A stretch of 64,000 nt of DNA from Flavihumibacter stibioxidans (GTDB lineage: Bacteria > Bacteroidota > Bacteroidia > Chitinophagales > Chitinophagaceae). The notes beneath the pieces were generated by a model that was given only the letters and a program-made list of their open reading frames with translations, did not search any database and was not told the origin of the DNA. The position numbers were made by a program, and so were the translations under genes. This document shows positions 7,148 to 16,527 of the stretch, piece by piece. Position 1 is the stretch's first letter, and each line of letters starts with the position of its first letter. The stretch covers positions 1 to 64,000 of the forward strand of contig NZ_MBUA01000029.1 in assembly GCF_014332695.1 (NCBI RefSeq). The letters run 5' to 3'.

Positions 7148-8851
7148 ATGAAAATAGAAATATTGGGCATTGTGATGATGATCCTGCTGGTGATGGCACT
7201 GGCCATTCCCCTGGGGAAATACATTGCCAAAGTATACCTCGGCGAGCGCACCCTGCTGGATCGGGTTTTTAGTTCGTTGGAACGACTGTTTTTTACCTAC
7301 AGCGGAATTGATCCAAACAGGGAAATGACCTGGCAGCAAAATCTTAAAGCGCTGCTCACCATCAACATTGTATGGTTTTTCCTTGCCATCTTTATCCTGA
7401 TGAATCAGGCATGGCTGCCACTCAATCCGGATAAAATACCCTCCATGTCACCAGACCTGGCTTTCAACACAGCCATTTCATTCCTGGTGAACTGTAACCT
7501 GCAACACTACAGCGGTGAAACGGCATTAAGTTATTTCTCCCAAATAGCCGTTATCATGTTTTTACAATTTGTAACAGCTGCCACAGGGATGGCGGCAGCA
7601 GCGGTTGTATTCAATGCCATGCGCCAAAGAAGCACGGACAAACTGGGCAATTTTTATACCTACTTCCTTAAAAGTTGTACGAGGATACTACTGCCGGTCA
7701 GTTTCATTAGTGCGGTTATCCTTCTATTCAGCGGAACACCCATGACTTTCGAAGGGGTACAACATTTTACTACCCTCCAGGGTGACAGCGCCAGCCTTGC
7801 AAGAGGTCCGGCTGCTGCAATGATTGCCATCAAACAAGTGGGAACAAACGGCGGGGGATTTTTCGGTGTGAATTCAGCGCATCCCTTTGAAAACCCAACC
7901 TACCTCACTAATATGGTGGAAAATATTCTCATCCTTCTCCTGCCTGTTTCCATGGTATTTGCCCTGGGGCATTACCTGAATCGGAAAAAGCTGTCCTGGA
8001 CAATATTTGGGGTGATGACGACAGGGTTTCTATTGTTGTTGATCCCGGCACTTTACCAGGAAATGAATGGCAATCCGGCATTATCAGCCATGGGCATTCA
8101 CCAGCCCATGGGAAATATGGAAGGGAAAGAAGTCCGATTTGGATCTGCCGCATCAGCCTTTTGGACAATCAGCACCACCATTACCTCCAATGGATCCGTA
8201 AACACCATGCACGACAGTCTCACACCATTAAGTGGCATGCTGGCCATGTTGGGCATGATGATCAATTCGTTCTTTGGAGGTGTAGGCGCAGGTTTTCTCA
8301 ATTTCTACATCTTCATCATCCTTGCCGTATTCATAAGCGGACTAATGGTGGGTAGAACGCCGGAATTCCTGGGTAAAAAAGTGGAAGCAAAGGAAATTAA
8401 GATTGCCATGATCATCGCGCTGATCCATCCCTTGCTCATACTGTCGGGCACAGCAATCGCCAGTTATTTGTACGCTGTAAATCCGGCCGCTAACGCAGGC
8501 TGGTTGAACAATCCGGGATACCATGGTTTCAGTGAGATGCTGTATGAATATACCTCCGCAGCGGCCAATAATGGAAGCGGTTTTGAAGGATTGGGAGACA
8601 ATACACCCTGGTGGAACATCAGCACGGGAATAGTGCTGATCCTTTCGCGTTATCTGCCATTGATAGGGCCAGTAGCAATAGCAGGCATCCTGGCAAAGAA
8701 AAAGTACATACCTGAAACGGCCGGAACACTCAGAACAGATACAGCAAGTTTTGGACTAATAACTTTTGTGATAATAGTACTTGTGGCTGCTTTAAGCTTC
8801 TTTCCGGCACTGGCACTAGGTCCCCTTGCCGAACATTTTTTGATTCAATAA
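7148..8851 (+). CDS. kdpA: KdpA, potassium-translocating subunit of the Kdp ATPase
   Basis: A 567-aa polytopic membrane protein of standard KdpA length. The selectivity-filter loops are recognisable: [45 protein letters not shown] and [15 protein letters not shown]. The subunit binds K+ in the periplasm through a channel-like filter and passes it to KdpB during high-affinity, ATP-driven uptake at low external K+. Start ATG at 7148, 11 bases after kdpF; kdpB follows after 10 bases. No odd features. Confidence 0.97.
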   Translation: MKIEILGIVMMILLVMALAIPLGKYIAKVYLGERTLLDRVFSSLERLFFTYSGIDPNREMTWQQNLKALLTINIVWFFLAIFILMNQAWLPLNPDKIPSMSPDLAFNTAISFLVNCNLQHYSGETALSYFSQIAVIMFLQFVTAATGMAAAAVVFNAMRQRSTDKLGNFYTYFLKSCTRILLPVSFISAVILLFSGTPMTFEGVQHFTTLQGDSASLARGPAAAMIAIKQVGTNGGGFFGVNSAHPFENPTYLTNMVENILILLLPVSMVFALGHYLNRKKLSWTIFGVMTTGFLLLLIPALYQEMNGNPALSAMGIHQPMGNMEGKEVRFGSAASAFWTISTTITSNGSVNTMHDSLTPLSGMLAMLGMMINSFFGGVGAGFLNFYIFIILAVFISGLMVGRTPEFLGKKVEAKEIKIAMIIALIHPLLILSGTAIASYLYAVNPAANAGWLNNPGYHGFSEMLYEYTSAAANNGSGFEGLGDNTPWWNISTGIVLILSRYLPLIGPVAIAGILAKKKYIPETAGTLRTDTASFGLITFVIIVLVAALSFFPALALGPLAEHFLIQ

Positions 8852-8861
8852 AACAGTAAGC

Positions 8862-10916
8862 ATGTCAAAACATAAAAAAGAAACAAAACTGTTTGATCCT
8901 GGGCTGTTAGGTCAGGCCACCAGGCAGGCATTTGTAAAACTCAATCCGGTCATCATGTTTCGCAACCCGGTAATGTTCACCGTTGAACTGGGTACAATAG
9001 TGATGCTGATAGTAACCATAAGGGTAATCATTGTTTCAGATGCTTCCCAGGGCAGTTTTATATACAACCTGATAGTGTTTATGGTATTGCTTTTCACGGT
9101 ACTCTTTGCCAACTTTGCCGAAGCACTGGCAGAAGCAAGGGGAAAAGCCCAGGCAAACAGTTTACGCAGAACGAGAGAGGAAACACCCACCAAAAAACTG
9201 GACTCGGAAAAGGATTCATTTCAACAGGTACCAGAGATCGTTCCATCATCCCAGTTGCTGAAAGGCGACCTGTTTATATGTGAAACGGGGGATATCATTC
9301 CGATGGATGGTGAAATCATCCAGGGAATTGCCACAATAGATGAAAGTGCCATTACCGGTGAAAGTGCGCCGGTAATCCGGGAAGCTGGTGGCGATAAATC
9401 TTCTGTTACCGGCGGTACCAAAGTGTTATCAGACAGCATAGTGGTAAAAGTAACTACCCAGCCAGGTGAAAGTTTTCTGGATAAAATGATTGCCTTGGTG
9501 GAAGGAGCTTCCCGGCAAAAAACTCCCAATGAAATTGCCTTAACCATATTGCTTGCCGGCTTCACGTTGGTTTTTATCATTGTCACCGTTACTTTAAAGC
9601 CCTTTGCTGACTATGCCAATACACCCATCACCATTGCCGCTTACATTTCACTATTTGTATGCCTGATACCCACCACCATTGGAGGATTATTAAGCGCTAT
9701 CGGTATTGCCGGAATGGACAGGGCATTGCGAGCAAACGTAATCGCCAAAAGTGGTAAAGCTGTTGAAACAGCCGGAGATATCGATATACTTTTACTTGAT
9801 AAGACCGGCACAATTACCATAGGAAACAGAAAAGCCACCAATTTTTGGCCTGGCGCCAATACGAGTGAAACTGAATTCATAGAAATGGCAGTATTAGGAT
9901 CGCTTGCCGATGGTACGCCGGAAGGCAAATCCATTGTTGAACTGGGAGCCGACAAAGGGATTAGCAAGTCAAAAATGGCAGGAATGGAATTCATAGCATT
10001 CACAGCAGAAACAAGAAGCAGCGGGGTGAACCTGCCTGACGGGGGGCAAATCAGGAAAGGGGCTTTTGATGCAATTAACGAGATTGTAGGAAATCAGGGA
10101 AACAAAGTATCTGCAAGGATTTTCGAGCGCGTTCAACTCATTTCGAAGAAAGGAGGAACACCACTAGTTGTTTCAAAGGATGGTGAAGCCAAGGGCGTCA
10201 TTGAACTGCAGGACATTATCAAACCAGGCATTGAGGAGCGCTTTGATCGCTTGCGAAAAATGGGTGTAAAAACTGTAATGGTAACTGGTGACAATCCGCT
10301 TACTGCCCAATACATCGCATCCAGATCCGGGGTTGATGACTTCATTGCCGAGGCAAAGCCGGAAGACAAGATGAATTACATTCGTGCTGAACAAGCCAGG
10401 GGTAAGATGGTAGCTATGATGGGAGATGGCACCAATGATGCCCCGGCATTGGCACAGGCCGATGTAGGTGTGACCATGAACAGCGGTACACAGGCAGCAA
10501 AAGAAGCCGGAAATATGGTTGATCTGGACAATGACCCTACCAAATTAATTGAAGTGGTGGAAATTGGAAAGCAGCTCCTAATGACAAGGGGAACACTTAC
10601 CACCTTCTCCATTGCCAATGATGTGGCCAAATACTTTGCAATTGTACCGGCCTTGTTTATCACTTCCATTCCTGCACTGCAAGGACTCAATATAATGCGA
10701 TTGCACAGCTCGGAAAGTGCCATACTTTCTGCTGTAATCTTTAATGCTGTAATTATTCCATTGCTCATACCACTGGCACTCAGGGGTGTTACCTACAGAC
10801 CCATTGGCGCCAGCGCACTGTTACGAAGAAATCTATTGATTTATGGCCTGGGCGGTGTAATTGTACCCTTTATCGGGATCAAACTGATTGACTTAATCGT
10901 ATCCAACTGGTATTAA
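8862..10916 (+). CDS. kdpB: KdpB, catalytic P-type ATPase subunit of the Kdp system
   Basis: A 684-aa P-type ATPase. TGES of the actuator domain lies at 165-168 (E. coli KdpB is inhibited by phosphorylation of the equivalent serine). The phosphorylated aspartate is D313 in DKTGT, and the hinge motif [10 protein letters not shown] is present. The N-terminus carries the usual Kdp pattern [22 protein letters not shown] hydrolysis here powers K+ movement through KdpA. It lies between kdpA and kdpC with gaps of about 10 bases, all in one operon. Confidence 0.97.
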   Translation: MSKHKKETKLFDPGLLGQATRQAFVKLNPVIMFRNPVMFTVELGTIVMLIVTIRVIIVSDASQGSFIYNLIVFMVLLFTVLFANFAEALAEARGKAQANSLRRTREETPTKKLDSEKDSFQQVPEIVPSSQLLKGDLFICETGDIIPMDGEIIQGIATIDESAITGESAPVIREAGGDKSSVTGGTKVLSDSIVVKVTTQPGESFLDKMIALVEGASRQKTPNEIALTILLAGFTLVFIIVTVTLKPFADYANTPITIAAYISLFVCLIPTTIGGLLSAIGIAGMDRALRANVIAKSGKAVETAGDIDILLLDKTGTITIGNRKATNFWPGANTSETEFIEMAVLGSLADGTPEGKSIVELGADKGISKSKMAGMEFIAFTAETRSSGVNLPDGGQIRKGAFDAINEIVGNQGNKVSARIFERVQLISKKGGTPLVVSKDGEAKGVIELQDIIKPGIEERFDRLRKMGVKTVMVTGDNPLTAQYIASRSGVDDFIAEAKPEDKMNYIRAEQARGKMVAMMGDGTNDAPALAQADVGVTMNSGTQAAKEAGNMVDLDNDPTKLIEVVEIGKQLLMTRGTLTTFSIANDVAKYFAIVPALFITSIPALQGLNIMRLHSSESAILSAVIFNAVIIPLLIPLALRGVTYRPIGASALLRRNLLIYGLGGVIVPFIGIKLIDLIVSNWY

Positions 10917-10926
10917 AACTAAAAAA

Positions 10927-11499
10927 ATGAAACAACATATTCTTCCGGCAATAAAATTAACTTTCTTCTCCATTCTGCTTCTTGTGGTGGCATACACCGG
11001 TGCAATATGGGGCATCGCACAAGCTGCTACCAACAGGGGAAAAGGCGAAACAATTATTGTAAATGGAAAGATAGCAGGATATGACAAAGTGGGTCAGCGA
11101 TTTGACAAGGATCACTACTTCTGGGGGCGCCCGTCAGCAGTAAGTTACAATGCGGCAGGCAGTGGTGGCAGTAACATTGGGCCCTCCAATCCCGACTACT
11201 TATCAGAAGTCCAGGCGAGGGTTGATACATTTCAGGCGCATCATGCCGGCGTAAGCCTGGATAAGATCCCCTCTGAACTGGTAACAGCCTCAGCCAGCGG
11301 ACTGGACCCGCATATATCTCCAGAAGCAGCATATTTACAGGCAAAAAGAATTGCTGCCAGAAGAGGACTGAATGAAGCAGTAATCATGCAATTAATAAGT
11401 CAACATACTGAAAAACCATTCATGGGTTTCCTGGGCACATACAAGATAAACGTACTGAAGCTCAACATTGCACTGGACGAAATAAACAAACAACAATGA
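10927..11499 (+). CDS. kdpC: KdpC, accessory subunit of the Kdp ATPase
   Basis: A 190-aa protein with one N-terminal membrane helix (about 8-30) and an extracytoplasmic domain. Family motifs include GQRFDKDHYFWGRPSAVSYN, then SGGSNIGPSNP. KdpC stabilises the complex and is needed for high-affinity transport. Its end overlaps the start of the next gene by four bases (ATGA), showing that the outer-membrane barrel gene belongs to the same operon. Confidence 0.95.
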   Translation: MKQHILPAIKLTFFSILLLVVAYTGAIWGIAQAATNRGKGETIIVNGKIAGYDKVGQRFDKDHYFWGRPSAVSYNAAGSGGSNIGPSNPDYLSEVQARVDTFQAHHAGVSLDKIPSELVTASASGLDPHISPEAAYLQAKRIAARRGLNEAVIMQLISQHTEKPFMGFLGTYKINVLKLNIALDEINKQQ

Positions 11500-12578
11500 A
11501 AGCGTTGATTATTTCAATTCTGGCAATAGGCATGACAACTTCGGTACTCGCACAAGACACCGATTCAATGAATAATAAACTAAAATGGTCTGTATTTGCA
11601 GACATATATTATTCCTACGATTTCAACCAGCCTTCGAACCACGAAAAAGTTGCTTTCCTCTACAACCATAAAAGACACAATGAAATAAATGTGAACCTCG
11701 CAATGGTTCAGGCTACTTACCAGGATGATCGATATAGGGGTAATATCGCTATGCAGGCTGGAACCTATACAGAATACAATTACACCACAGAACAAGGGCT
11801 GCTGAAGCATATATTCCAGGCAAATGCTGGTATAAAGCTGGCAAATAAAAGGGAGCTCTGGCTCGATGTTGGAATATTTCCTTCACATATAGGTTATGAA
11901 AGCGCTATCACCAAAGATAACTGGACACTAACCAGGAGTTTAATGGCCGAAAACTCGCCCTACTATGAAGCCGGTATTAAACTGGGTTATACGTCCAAAA
12001 ATGAAAAATGGCTTATTAGCGGTATGCTATTAAACGGCTGGCAGCGAATACGCAGGGTTGACGGTAACAGCACACCGGCGTTTGGATGGCAGGTGCGTTA
12101 CTCACCCAATTCGGCAACAACAATTAACTGGAGCAGTTTTGTAGGAAATGATTTTCCGGACAGCGTTCGAAGATGGAGGTACTTTAATAACCTGTATTGC
12201 ATATTGCAACCAAATGAAAAGTTCGGGATTACACTGGCATTTGATATTGGAATGGAACAGGCCGGAAAAGCCAGCAGCAGGATCCATAAATGGTTTACCC
12301 CTAACATTGTAGTAAGATATGCACCTAACAGAAACTGGGAAATTGCATTGAGAGGGGAATACTATCGTGATGAAAATGGAGTAATAATCGGCACTGGAAC
12401 CCCTGACGGATTTCGTTCCAAGGGGGGGTCCATAAATATTGACAGAAAAATAAACAACTACTTTTTGTGGCGCGCTGAATTCCGAAGTCTGAACAACAGG
12501 GATGCCATTTTCAATCGAAATGGATCACTGGTGAATAACAACTCACATTTTACAACTTCACTGACAATGTCATTTTAA
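11496..12578 (+). CDS. Outer-membrane beta-barrel protein coupled to kdp
   Basis: A 360-aa protein with a signal peptide (about 1-19, ending VLAQ) and a body of alternating hydrophobic strands rich in aromatic residues. It ends TTSLTMSF with a terminal phenylalanine, typical of outer-membrane barrels recognised by the BAM machinery. It overlaps kdpC by four bases and ends one base before kdpD, so it is embedded in the operon. It resembles the porin-like barrels of Bacteroidota (BBP2 type). I infer that it lets K+ cross the outer membrane, since KdpFABC acts only at the inner membrane. The barrel call is strong, the substrate is inferred. Confidence 0.75.
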   Translation: MKALIISILAIGMTTSVLAQDTDSMNNKLKWSVFADIYYSYDFNQPSNHEKVAFLYNHKRHNEINVNLAMVQATYQDDRYRGNIAMQAGTYTEYNYTTEQGLLKHIFQANAGIKLANKRELWLDVGIFPSHIGYESAITKDNWTLTRSLMAENSPYYEAGIKLGYTSKNEKWLISGMLLNGWQRIRRVDGNSTPAFGWQVRYSPNSATTINWSSFVGNDFPDSVRRWRYFNNLYCILQPNEKFGITLAFDIGMEQAGKASSRIHKWFTPNIVVRYAPNRNWEIALRGEYYRDENGVIIGTGTPDGFRSKGGSINIDRKINNYFLWRAEFRSLNNRDAIFNRNGSLVNNNSHFTTSLTMSF

Positions 12579-12579
12579 T

Positions 12580-13668
12580 ATGAATAAAACGGAAGACGGG
12601 GGAAAGCTGAAAATTTACATTGGCATGAGTGCTGGTGTAGGCAAAACCTACCGGATGCTGGAGGAAGCACATCGCCTGGTAAAGGCTGGCGTCAACGTAA
12701 AAGTCGCCTACGTTGAAACACATGCCAGAGAAGAAACTGTAGCCCTGATGGAAGGCCTGCCTGCAATCCCAAGAAGAGAAGTATTCTACAAAGGAAAAAA
12801 ACTGGAAGAACTGGATGTGCAGGCAATTGTGCTCCACCATCCAAAAATTGTCATAATCGACGAACTGGCCCATACCAACATTCCCGGAAGTAAGAATGAA
12901 AAGCGCTGGCAGGATGTTCTGGATGTTCTGGATGCGGGAATTGACGTGATTACTGCCGTAAATATTCAACATATAGAGAGCATCAATGAAGATGTTAAAC
13001 ACATTACAGGAGTTGAAGTAAAAGAAAGGGTTCCGGACAGAATATTGCAATTGGCAGAGGAAGTAGTAAATATTGATCTGACTGCAGAGGAATTAATCAA
13101 CAGGTTAAAAGAGGGGAAAATTTACGACCACACAAAAATTCAGCAAGCTCTTGCCCATTTCTTTCAGCCGGAAAAAATCCTGCAATTAAGGGAACTGGCA
13201 TTAAAGGAAGTAGCAGGACAGGTAGAAAGAAGGGTAGACTACTCCATTGAATACAAAACCAATCCCTTCCGGCATGAGCGGTTTCTTGCATGCATTTCAA
13301 GCAACTCCGAAATCGCACAGCGCATCATTCGCAAAACAGCCAGACTTGCATCGTATTATAACAGTAATTGGTTTGTATTATATGTCCAGACAAAAAAAGA
13401 AGCAACAGAAAAGATAACGCTGGAAAAACAAAGACTCCTAATAAATAATTTTAAGAACGCAACAGAACTAGGCGCCGAAGTGATACAAAAAAAGACAGAC
13501 AATGTAACGTCAGCCATTTTGGAAGTAGTTCAAGAGAAGGGAATCACTACAGTTTGCCTTGGTAAGCCACATTTAAATATTTTCAGGCTCATTCTAAATA
13601 CCAGTCTGTTCAATCAGCTATTAAAAACACTATCGAAAAACGAAATTGATTTAGTAATATTATCCTGA
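12580..13668 (+). CDS. kdpD: KdpD sensor module without a histidine kinase
   Basis: A 362-aa protein with only the cytoplasmic N-terminal half of classical KdpD. The KdpD domain (about 8-215) has Walker A GMSAGVGKT (15-23) and IIDELAHTNIPGS. A UspA-like domain follows (about 250-362). The four membrane helices and the kinase of E. coli KdpD (about 890 aa) are absent, and the gene stops cleanly with its stop overlapping the start of a separate histidine kinase gene (TGATGG). In other bacteria the Usp region can bind second messengers such as cyclic di-AMP. Here the protein probably senses cytoplasmic state and controls the neighbouring kinase by contact. The architecture is seen; the signal is inferred. 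Confidence 0.9.
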   Translation: MNKTEDGGKLKIYIGMSAGVGKTYRMLEEAHRLVKAGVNVKVAYVETHAREETVALMEGLPAIPRREVFYKGKKLEELDVQAIVLHHPKIVIIDELAHTNIPGSKNEKRWQDVLDVLDAGIDVITAVNIQHIESINEDVKHITGVEVKERVPDRILQLAEEVVNIDLTAEELINRLKEGKIYDHTKIQQALAHFFQPEKILQLRELALKEVAGQVERRVDYSIEYKTNPFRHERFLACISSNSEIAQRIIRKTARLASYYNSNWFVLYVQTKKEATEKITLEKQRLLINNFKNATELGAEVIQKKTDNVTSAILEVVQEKGITTVCLGKPHLNIFRLILNTSLFNQLLKTLSKNEIDLVILS

Positions 13669-15377
13669 TGGCAATCAGTGTTAAAAACAAAATATGGCTG
13701 GGTACCTTATTTCTCTTCGTACTGCTGCTGCTGACCGGGGGGGTTGGCGTATATTATATCGTTCAGCTAAAAGACCAGGCCAAAGCAGTATTGCAGGATA
13801 ATTATGAAAGCCTCTCTTATGCACATGCAATGCAGCAACAATTGGACGCCCCGGGACTGATTCAACTGAATGGAACCGTACCATTTGACAGCCTGCTTCG
13901 GCTTCAGGAGGAGAATATAACTGAGCCGGGTGAGAAAGAGTTGACAAACAAGCTAAGAGCTGATTTCGAAAAACTAAAAACAACCGGAAGAGCAGATTCA
14001 CTGGTCAGTCAAATGAGATTCAATATTCAGGAAATCATTTCACTGAATATGGGTGCCATTAATGAAAAAAGCAGGAAGGCTGAAACTGCTGCAACCAGCG
14101 CTTTTAACTATATTATAGGCCTTGCAGGAATTATTTTTATCATCGCGTTTACATTTATAGTCAACTTTCCGGCTGTTATAACCAATCCCGTTAAAGCGTT
14201 TACGGTAGCAATCAAAGAAATTTCCAAAAAGAATTACAAACATCGCATACACTTAAACCGACAAGATGAATTTGGAAGTATGGCAGAGGCTTTTAATGAA
14301 ATGGCAGAGCGGTTAGAATATTTTGAAAGCAGCAACCTGAAGAAGCTGATGTTTGAAAAGAGTCGCGCTGAAGCAGTGATCAATAGTCTTAAAGATGCCA
14401 GTATTGGAATAGACAAAGCAGGTACCATATTATTCGCCAACGCCCAGGCTTTGCAATTATTGGGTGTTAAAGCCAGAGACATAGTAGGAAAGAAGGCGGA
14501 AGAGATAAATAGTAAAAATGATCTCTTCAGATTTCTGATCAGCAACGAAAACAAAGTCCCTTTCAAAGTAGTGCTGGATAACAAGGAGAACTACTTTATA
14601 AGCGAAATAATTGAAGTCGATCAAGAAGAAACAAAGAGCAGGGTAATTGTCATGAAGAATGTAACATCGTTTAAGGAACTGGATGTAGCTAAAACAAACT
14701 TTATTGCAACCATCTCGCACGAACTCAAGACACCGCTGGCATCATCTGATTTTAGTTTGAAGCTTTTGGAAAATCAGCATACTGGCAGCCTCAATAAGGA
14801 ACAGGCAGAACTGGTTCAACACATAAAACAGGACAATCAACGCATTCTAAAAATATTAAGTGAACTGCTAAACATGGCGCAAGTGGAAGCCGGACGTATA
14901 CAACTGAACTGGCAGAAAATACCAGCATCAGTCATTATCGATGGAGCAATAAATACTGTTACATCGGCAGCAAAAGAAAAGAATATTCAGGTGGAGGTAA
15001 AACCAGGCTCCTCCCTGCCTTACGTTGAAGTGGATGCAGAGAAGACAACCTGGGTACTTAATAATTTTCTCACAAATGCAATTAAGTATTCCCCGGAAAA
15101 CAGCATTGTTACAATTGACGTTGACTATAAGGATGACAACATAACTTTTTCGGTTCAGGATAATGGTCCGGGCATATCAAAAGAATACCTGAACCGTATC
15201 TTCGAACGCTATTTTCAGGTACCTGGTTCCAAATCTAAAGGTACGGGTCTTGGACTGGCGATCTCCAAAGATTTTATTGAAGCCCAGGGTGGAAAAATCG
15301 GAGTGGAAAGTGAAATTGGAAAGGGAGCCAGATTCTGGTTTATGCTGCCAGGCAAAGCTATATTAAATCAAAGTTAA
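13668..15377 (+). CDS. Membrane histidine kinase (HAMP-PAS-HisKA-HATPase) of the kdp cluster
   Basis: A 569-aa sensor kinase. It has membrane helices at about 9-31 and 146-170 flanking a short periplasmic region, a HAMP linker (about 170-220) and a PAS-like domain (about 232-335). The HisKA helix has phospho-acceptor H351 in FIATISHELKTPL, and the ATPase domain has NNFLTNAIKYS, DNGPGI and GTGLGLAI. It overlaps kdpD by one base, so the two are coupled. No response regulator follows, so the NtrC-type protein at 5260 is the likely partner. With kdpD it appears to divide the work of the single KdpD kinase of proteobacteria. Confidence 0.9.
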   Translation: MAISVKNKIWLGTLFLFVLLLLTGGVGVYYIVQLKDQAKAVLQDNYESLSYAHAMQQQLDAPGLIQLNGTVPFDSLLRLQEENITEPGEKELTNKLRADFEKLKTTGRADSLVSQMRFNIQEIISLNMGAINEKSRKAETAATSAFNYIIGLAGIIFIIAFTFIVNFPAVITNPVKAFTVAIKEISKKNYKHRIHLNRQDEFGSMAEAFNEMAERLEYFESSNLKKLMFEKSRAEAVINSLKDASIGIDKAGTILFANAQALQLLGVKARDIVGKKAEEINSKNDLFRFLISNENKVPFKVVLDNKENYFISEIIEVDQEETKSRVIVMKNVTSFKELDVAKTNFIATISHELKTPLASSDFSLKLLENQHTGSLNKEQAELVQHIKQDNQRILKILSELLNMAQVEAGRIQLNWQKIPASVIIDGAINTVTSAAKEKNIQVEVKPGSSLPYVEVDAEKTTWVLNNFLTNAIKYSPENSIVTIDVDYKDDNITFSVQDNGPGISKEYLNRIFERYFQVPGSKSKGTGLGLAISKDFIEAQGGKIGVESEIGKGARFWFMLPGKAILNQS

Positions 15378-15758
15378 GAATACCGGTGAGTAAAACTCAA
15401 TAGTGAGCGATGCCGATTTATGTTTTAAAGAAATCGACAGCACGGCCCAGGCTATTGAAGTTTAAAAGCAAGTAATTCGAGAGATACGATTATGTGGCGA
15501 GGATAAGCGGTTAGGAAAAAGCCTTCATACTGGAAGATGCGGATTGTGGGCCGGACCTCATCCACCGCGATAATATCAAAGTAACCTGTATTTTAAGGTT
15601 TATGGCTGGGATCAAAGGCACTGGTACGGAGAATCGAGATTAGAATTTTTATCGGCCTGTCCCGGCCACAAGTTGAAGGTTCGGATGACTTTCCGCAGGC
15701 CTTCCCCAATTTTATAGAACAGGAAAAAGAGCGGGCCCGCCAGTGCATCCATGGCTAA
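15378..15758 (+). other. Gene-poor stretch with a decayed coding remnant
   Basis: No intact gene. Bases 15639-15758 hold an open stretch of about 40 codons with protein-like composition (RIFIGLSRPQVEGSDDFPQ and FIEQEKERARQ) but without a credible start, and stops interrupt the region upstream. It reads like the end of a decayed gene. The family was not recognised. Confidence 0.35.
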
Positions 15759-15893
15759 GAAAAATCAGCATATAGTGCCATTAGGATATGGCTGGGCAGT
15801 GAACGCTGAAGGCCATCACCGATGGCAGGGATGGCAAAATCAAAAAAAGGGAACTGCTGCAATCTATATTAGTCTGGCATTCCATTAAGCCGA
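15751..15893 (+). pseudogene. DUF2188 remnant
   Basis: Starts MAKKNQHIVPLGYGWAVNAE, matching the N-terminus of DUF2188 proteins (about 75 aa, small cytoplasmic, function unknown). After about 22 codons the reading must jump frame: the family's C-terminal pattern GRDGKIKKRELL appears in another frame at about 15819-15853, with an internal stretch missing. It is decayed beyond simple sequencing error. It abuts the YegP-like gene on the opposite strand. Confidence 0.55.
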
Positions 15894-16217
15894 CTGATCC
15901 TCCATCGTTGCATCCGGGGCATTAGATTTAACAGAAGCGATTCCATTGTCACGATTGCTCACCGACTCATACATCTGACTGGTTCCAATAATTTGTCCGT
16001 TGGTAGCCTTTAGCGTAAAATAAAATTTACCGTTGGCAGATGTCTTACGATCGTATTTGCTCTCATCTGGTGAATTCTTGCGAACGGATTCGATTCCATT
16101 TTCACAGGCGGCTTTAGACGAATAACCTTCACTGCTAAGAATGGTCTGCCCGTTTTCTGCATTCAGGTTAAACTGAAATTCTCCGTTGCTGCGTTTTGAA
16201 AGGATAAACTTTCCCAT
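15885..16217 (-). CDS. YegP-like DUF1508 protein
   Basis: A 110-aa protein made of two DUF1508 repeats: residues about 3-50 (FILSKRSNGEFQFNLNAENG) and about 56-100 (KTSANGKFYFTLKATNGQII). Each ends in the GI-SV-(K/R) pattern (NGIESVRKNSP, NGIASVKSNAP). Length and layout match E. coli YegP, a small cytoplasmic protein of uncertain role. The gene stands alone, downstream of the DUF2188 remnant on the other strand. Family is confident, function unknown. Confidence 0.92.
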   Translation of the reverse strand: MGKFILSKRSNGEFQFNLNAENGQTILSSEGYSSKAACENGIESVRKNSPDESKYDRKTSANGKFYFTLKATNGQIIGTSQMYESVSNRDNGIASVKSNAPDATMEDQSA

Positions 16218-16527
16218 AAGAATTGTATTTAAAGATTGTGCGTAATTGCGAGGCTATGATACGAATTATCTATTGCGAATGGGATTAAAAAAGGTTAAAA
16301 TTGTTTTTATAACTACCATGCCTGAATCAACCATTGTTACTGCCCAAATCTTAGGCAAATCATAGAGTACCTGCGATTAAACGGTAAATCCATTTCCCGC
16401 AACTGCGCCAATAGCTTTTCGGAAGTGGAATATATTTCCAGGTCATTTGCTGATCAATTTCATAAAAATTCATTGCCCATTTAGAAGGCGTGTTCCCTCA
16501 TTCCCCAAACCATTCCGGCAAAAACCA
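16218..16527. other. Intergenic region between YegP-like gene and MFS exporter
   Basis: No gene is supported. On the minus strand about 16370-16470 has a short protein-like open stretch (EIYSTSEKLLAQLREMD) without start or family match, possibly a relic. The part nearest 16217 is AT-rich and probably holds the YegP-like gene promoter. Confidence 0.35.
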
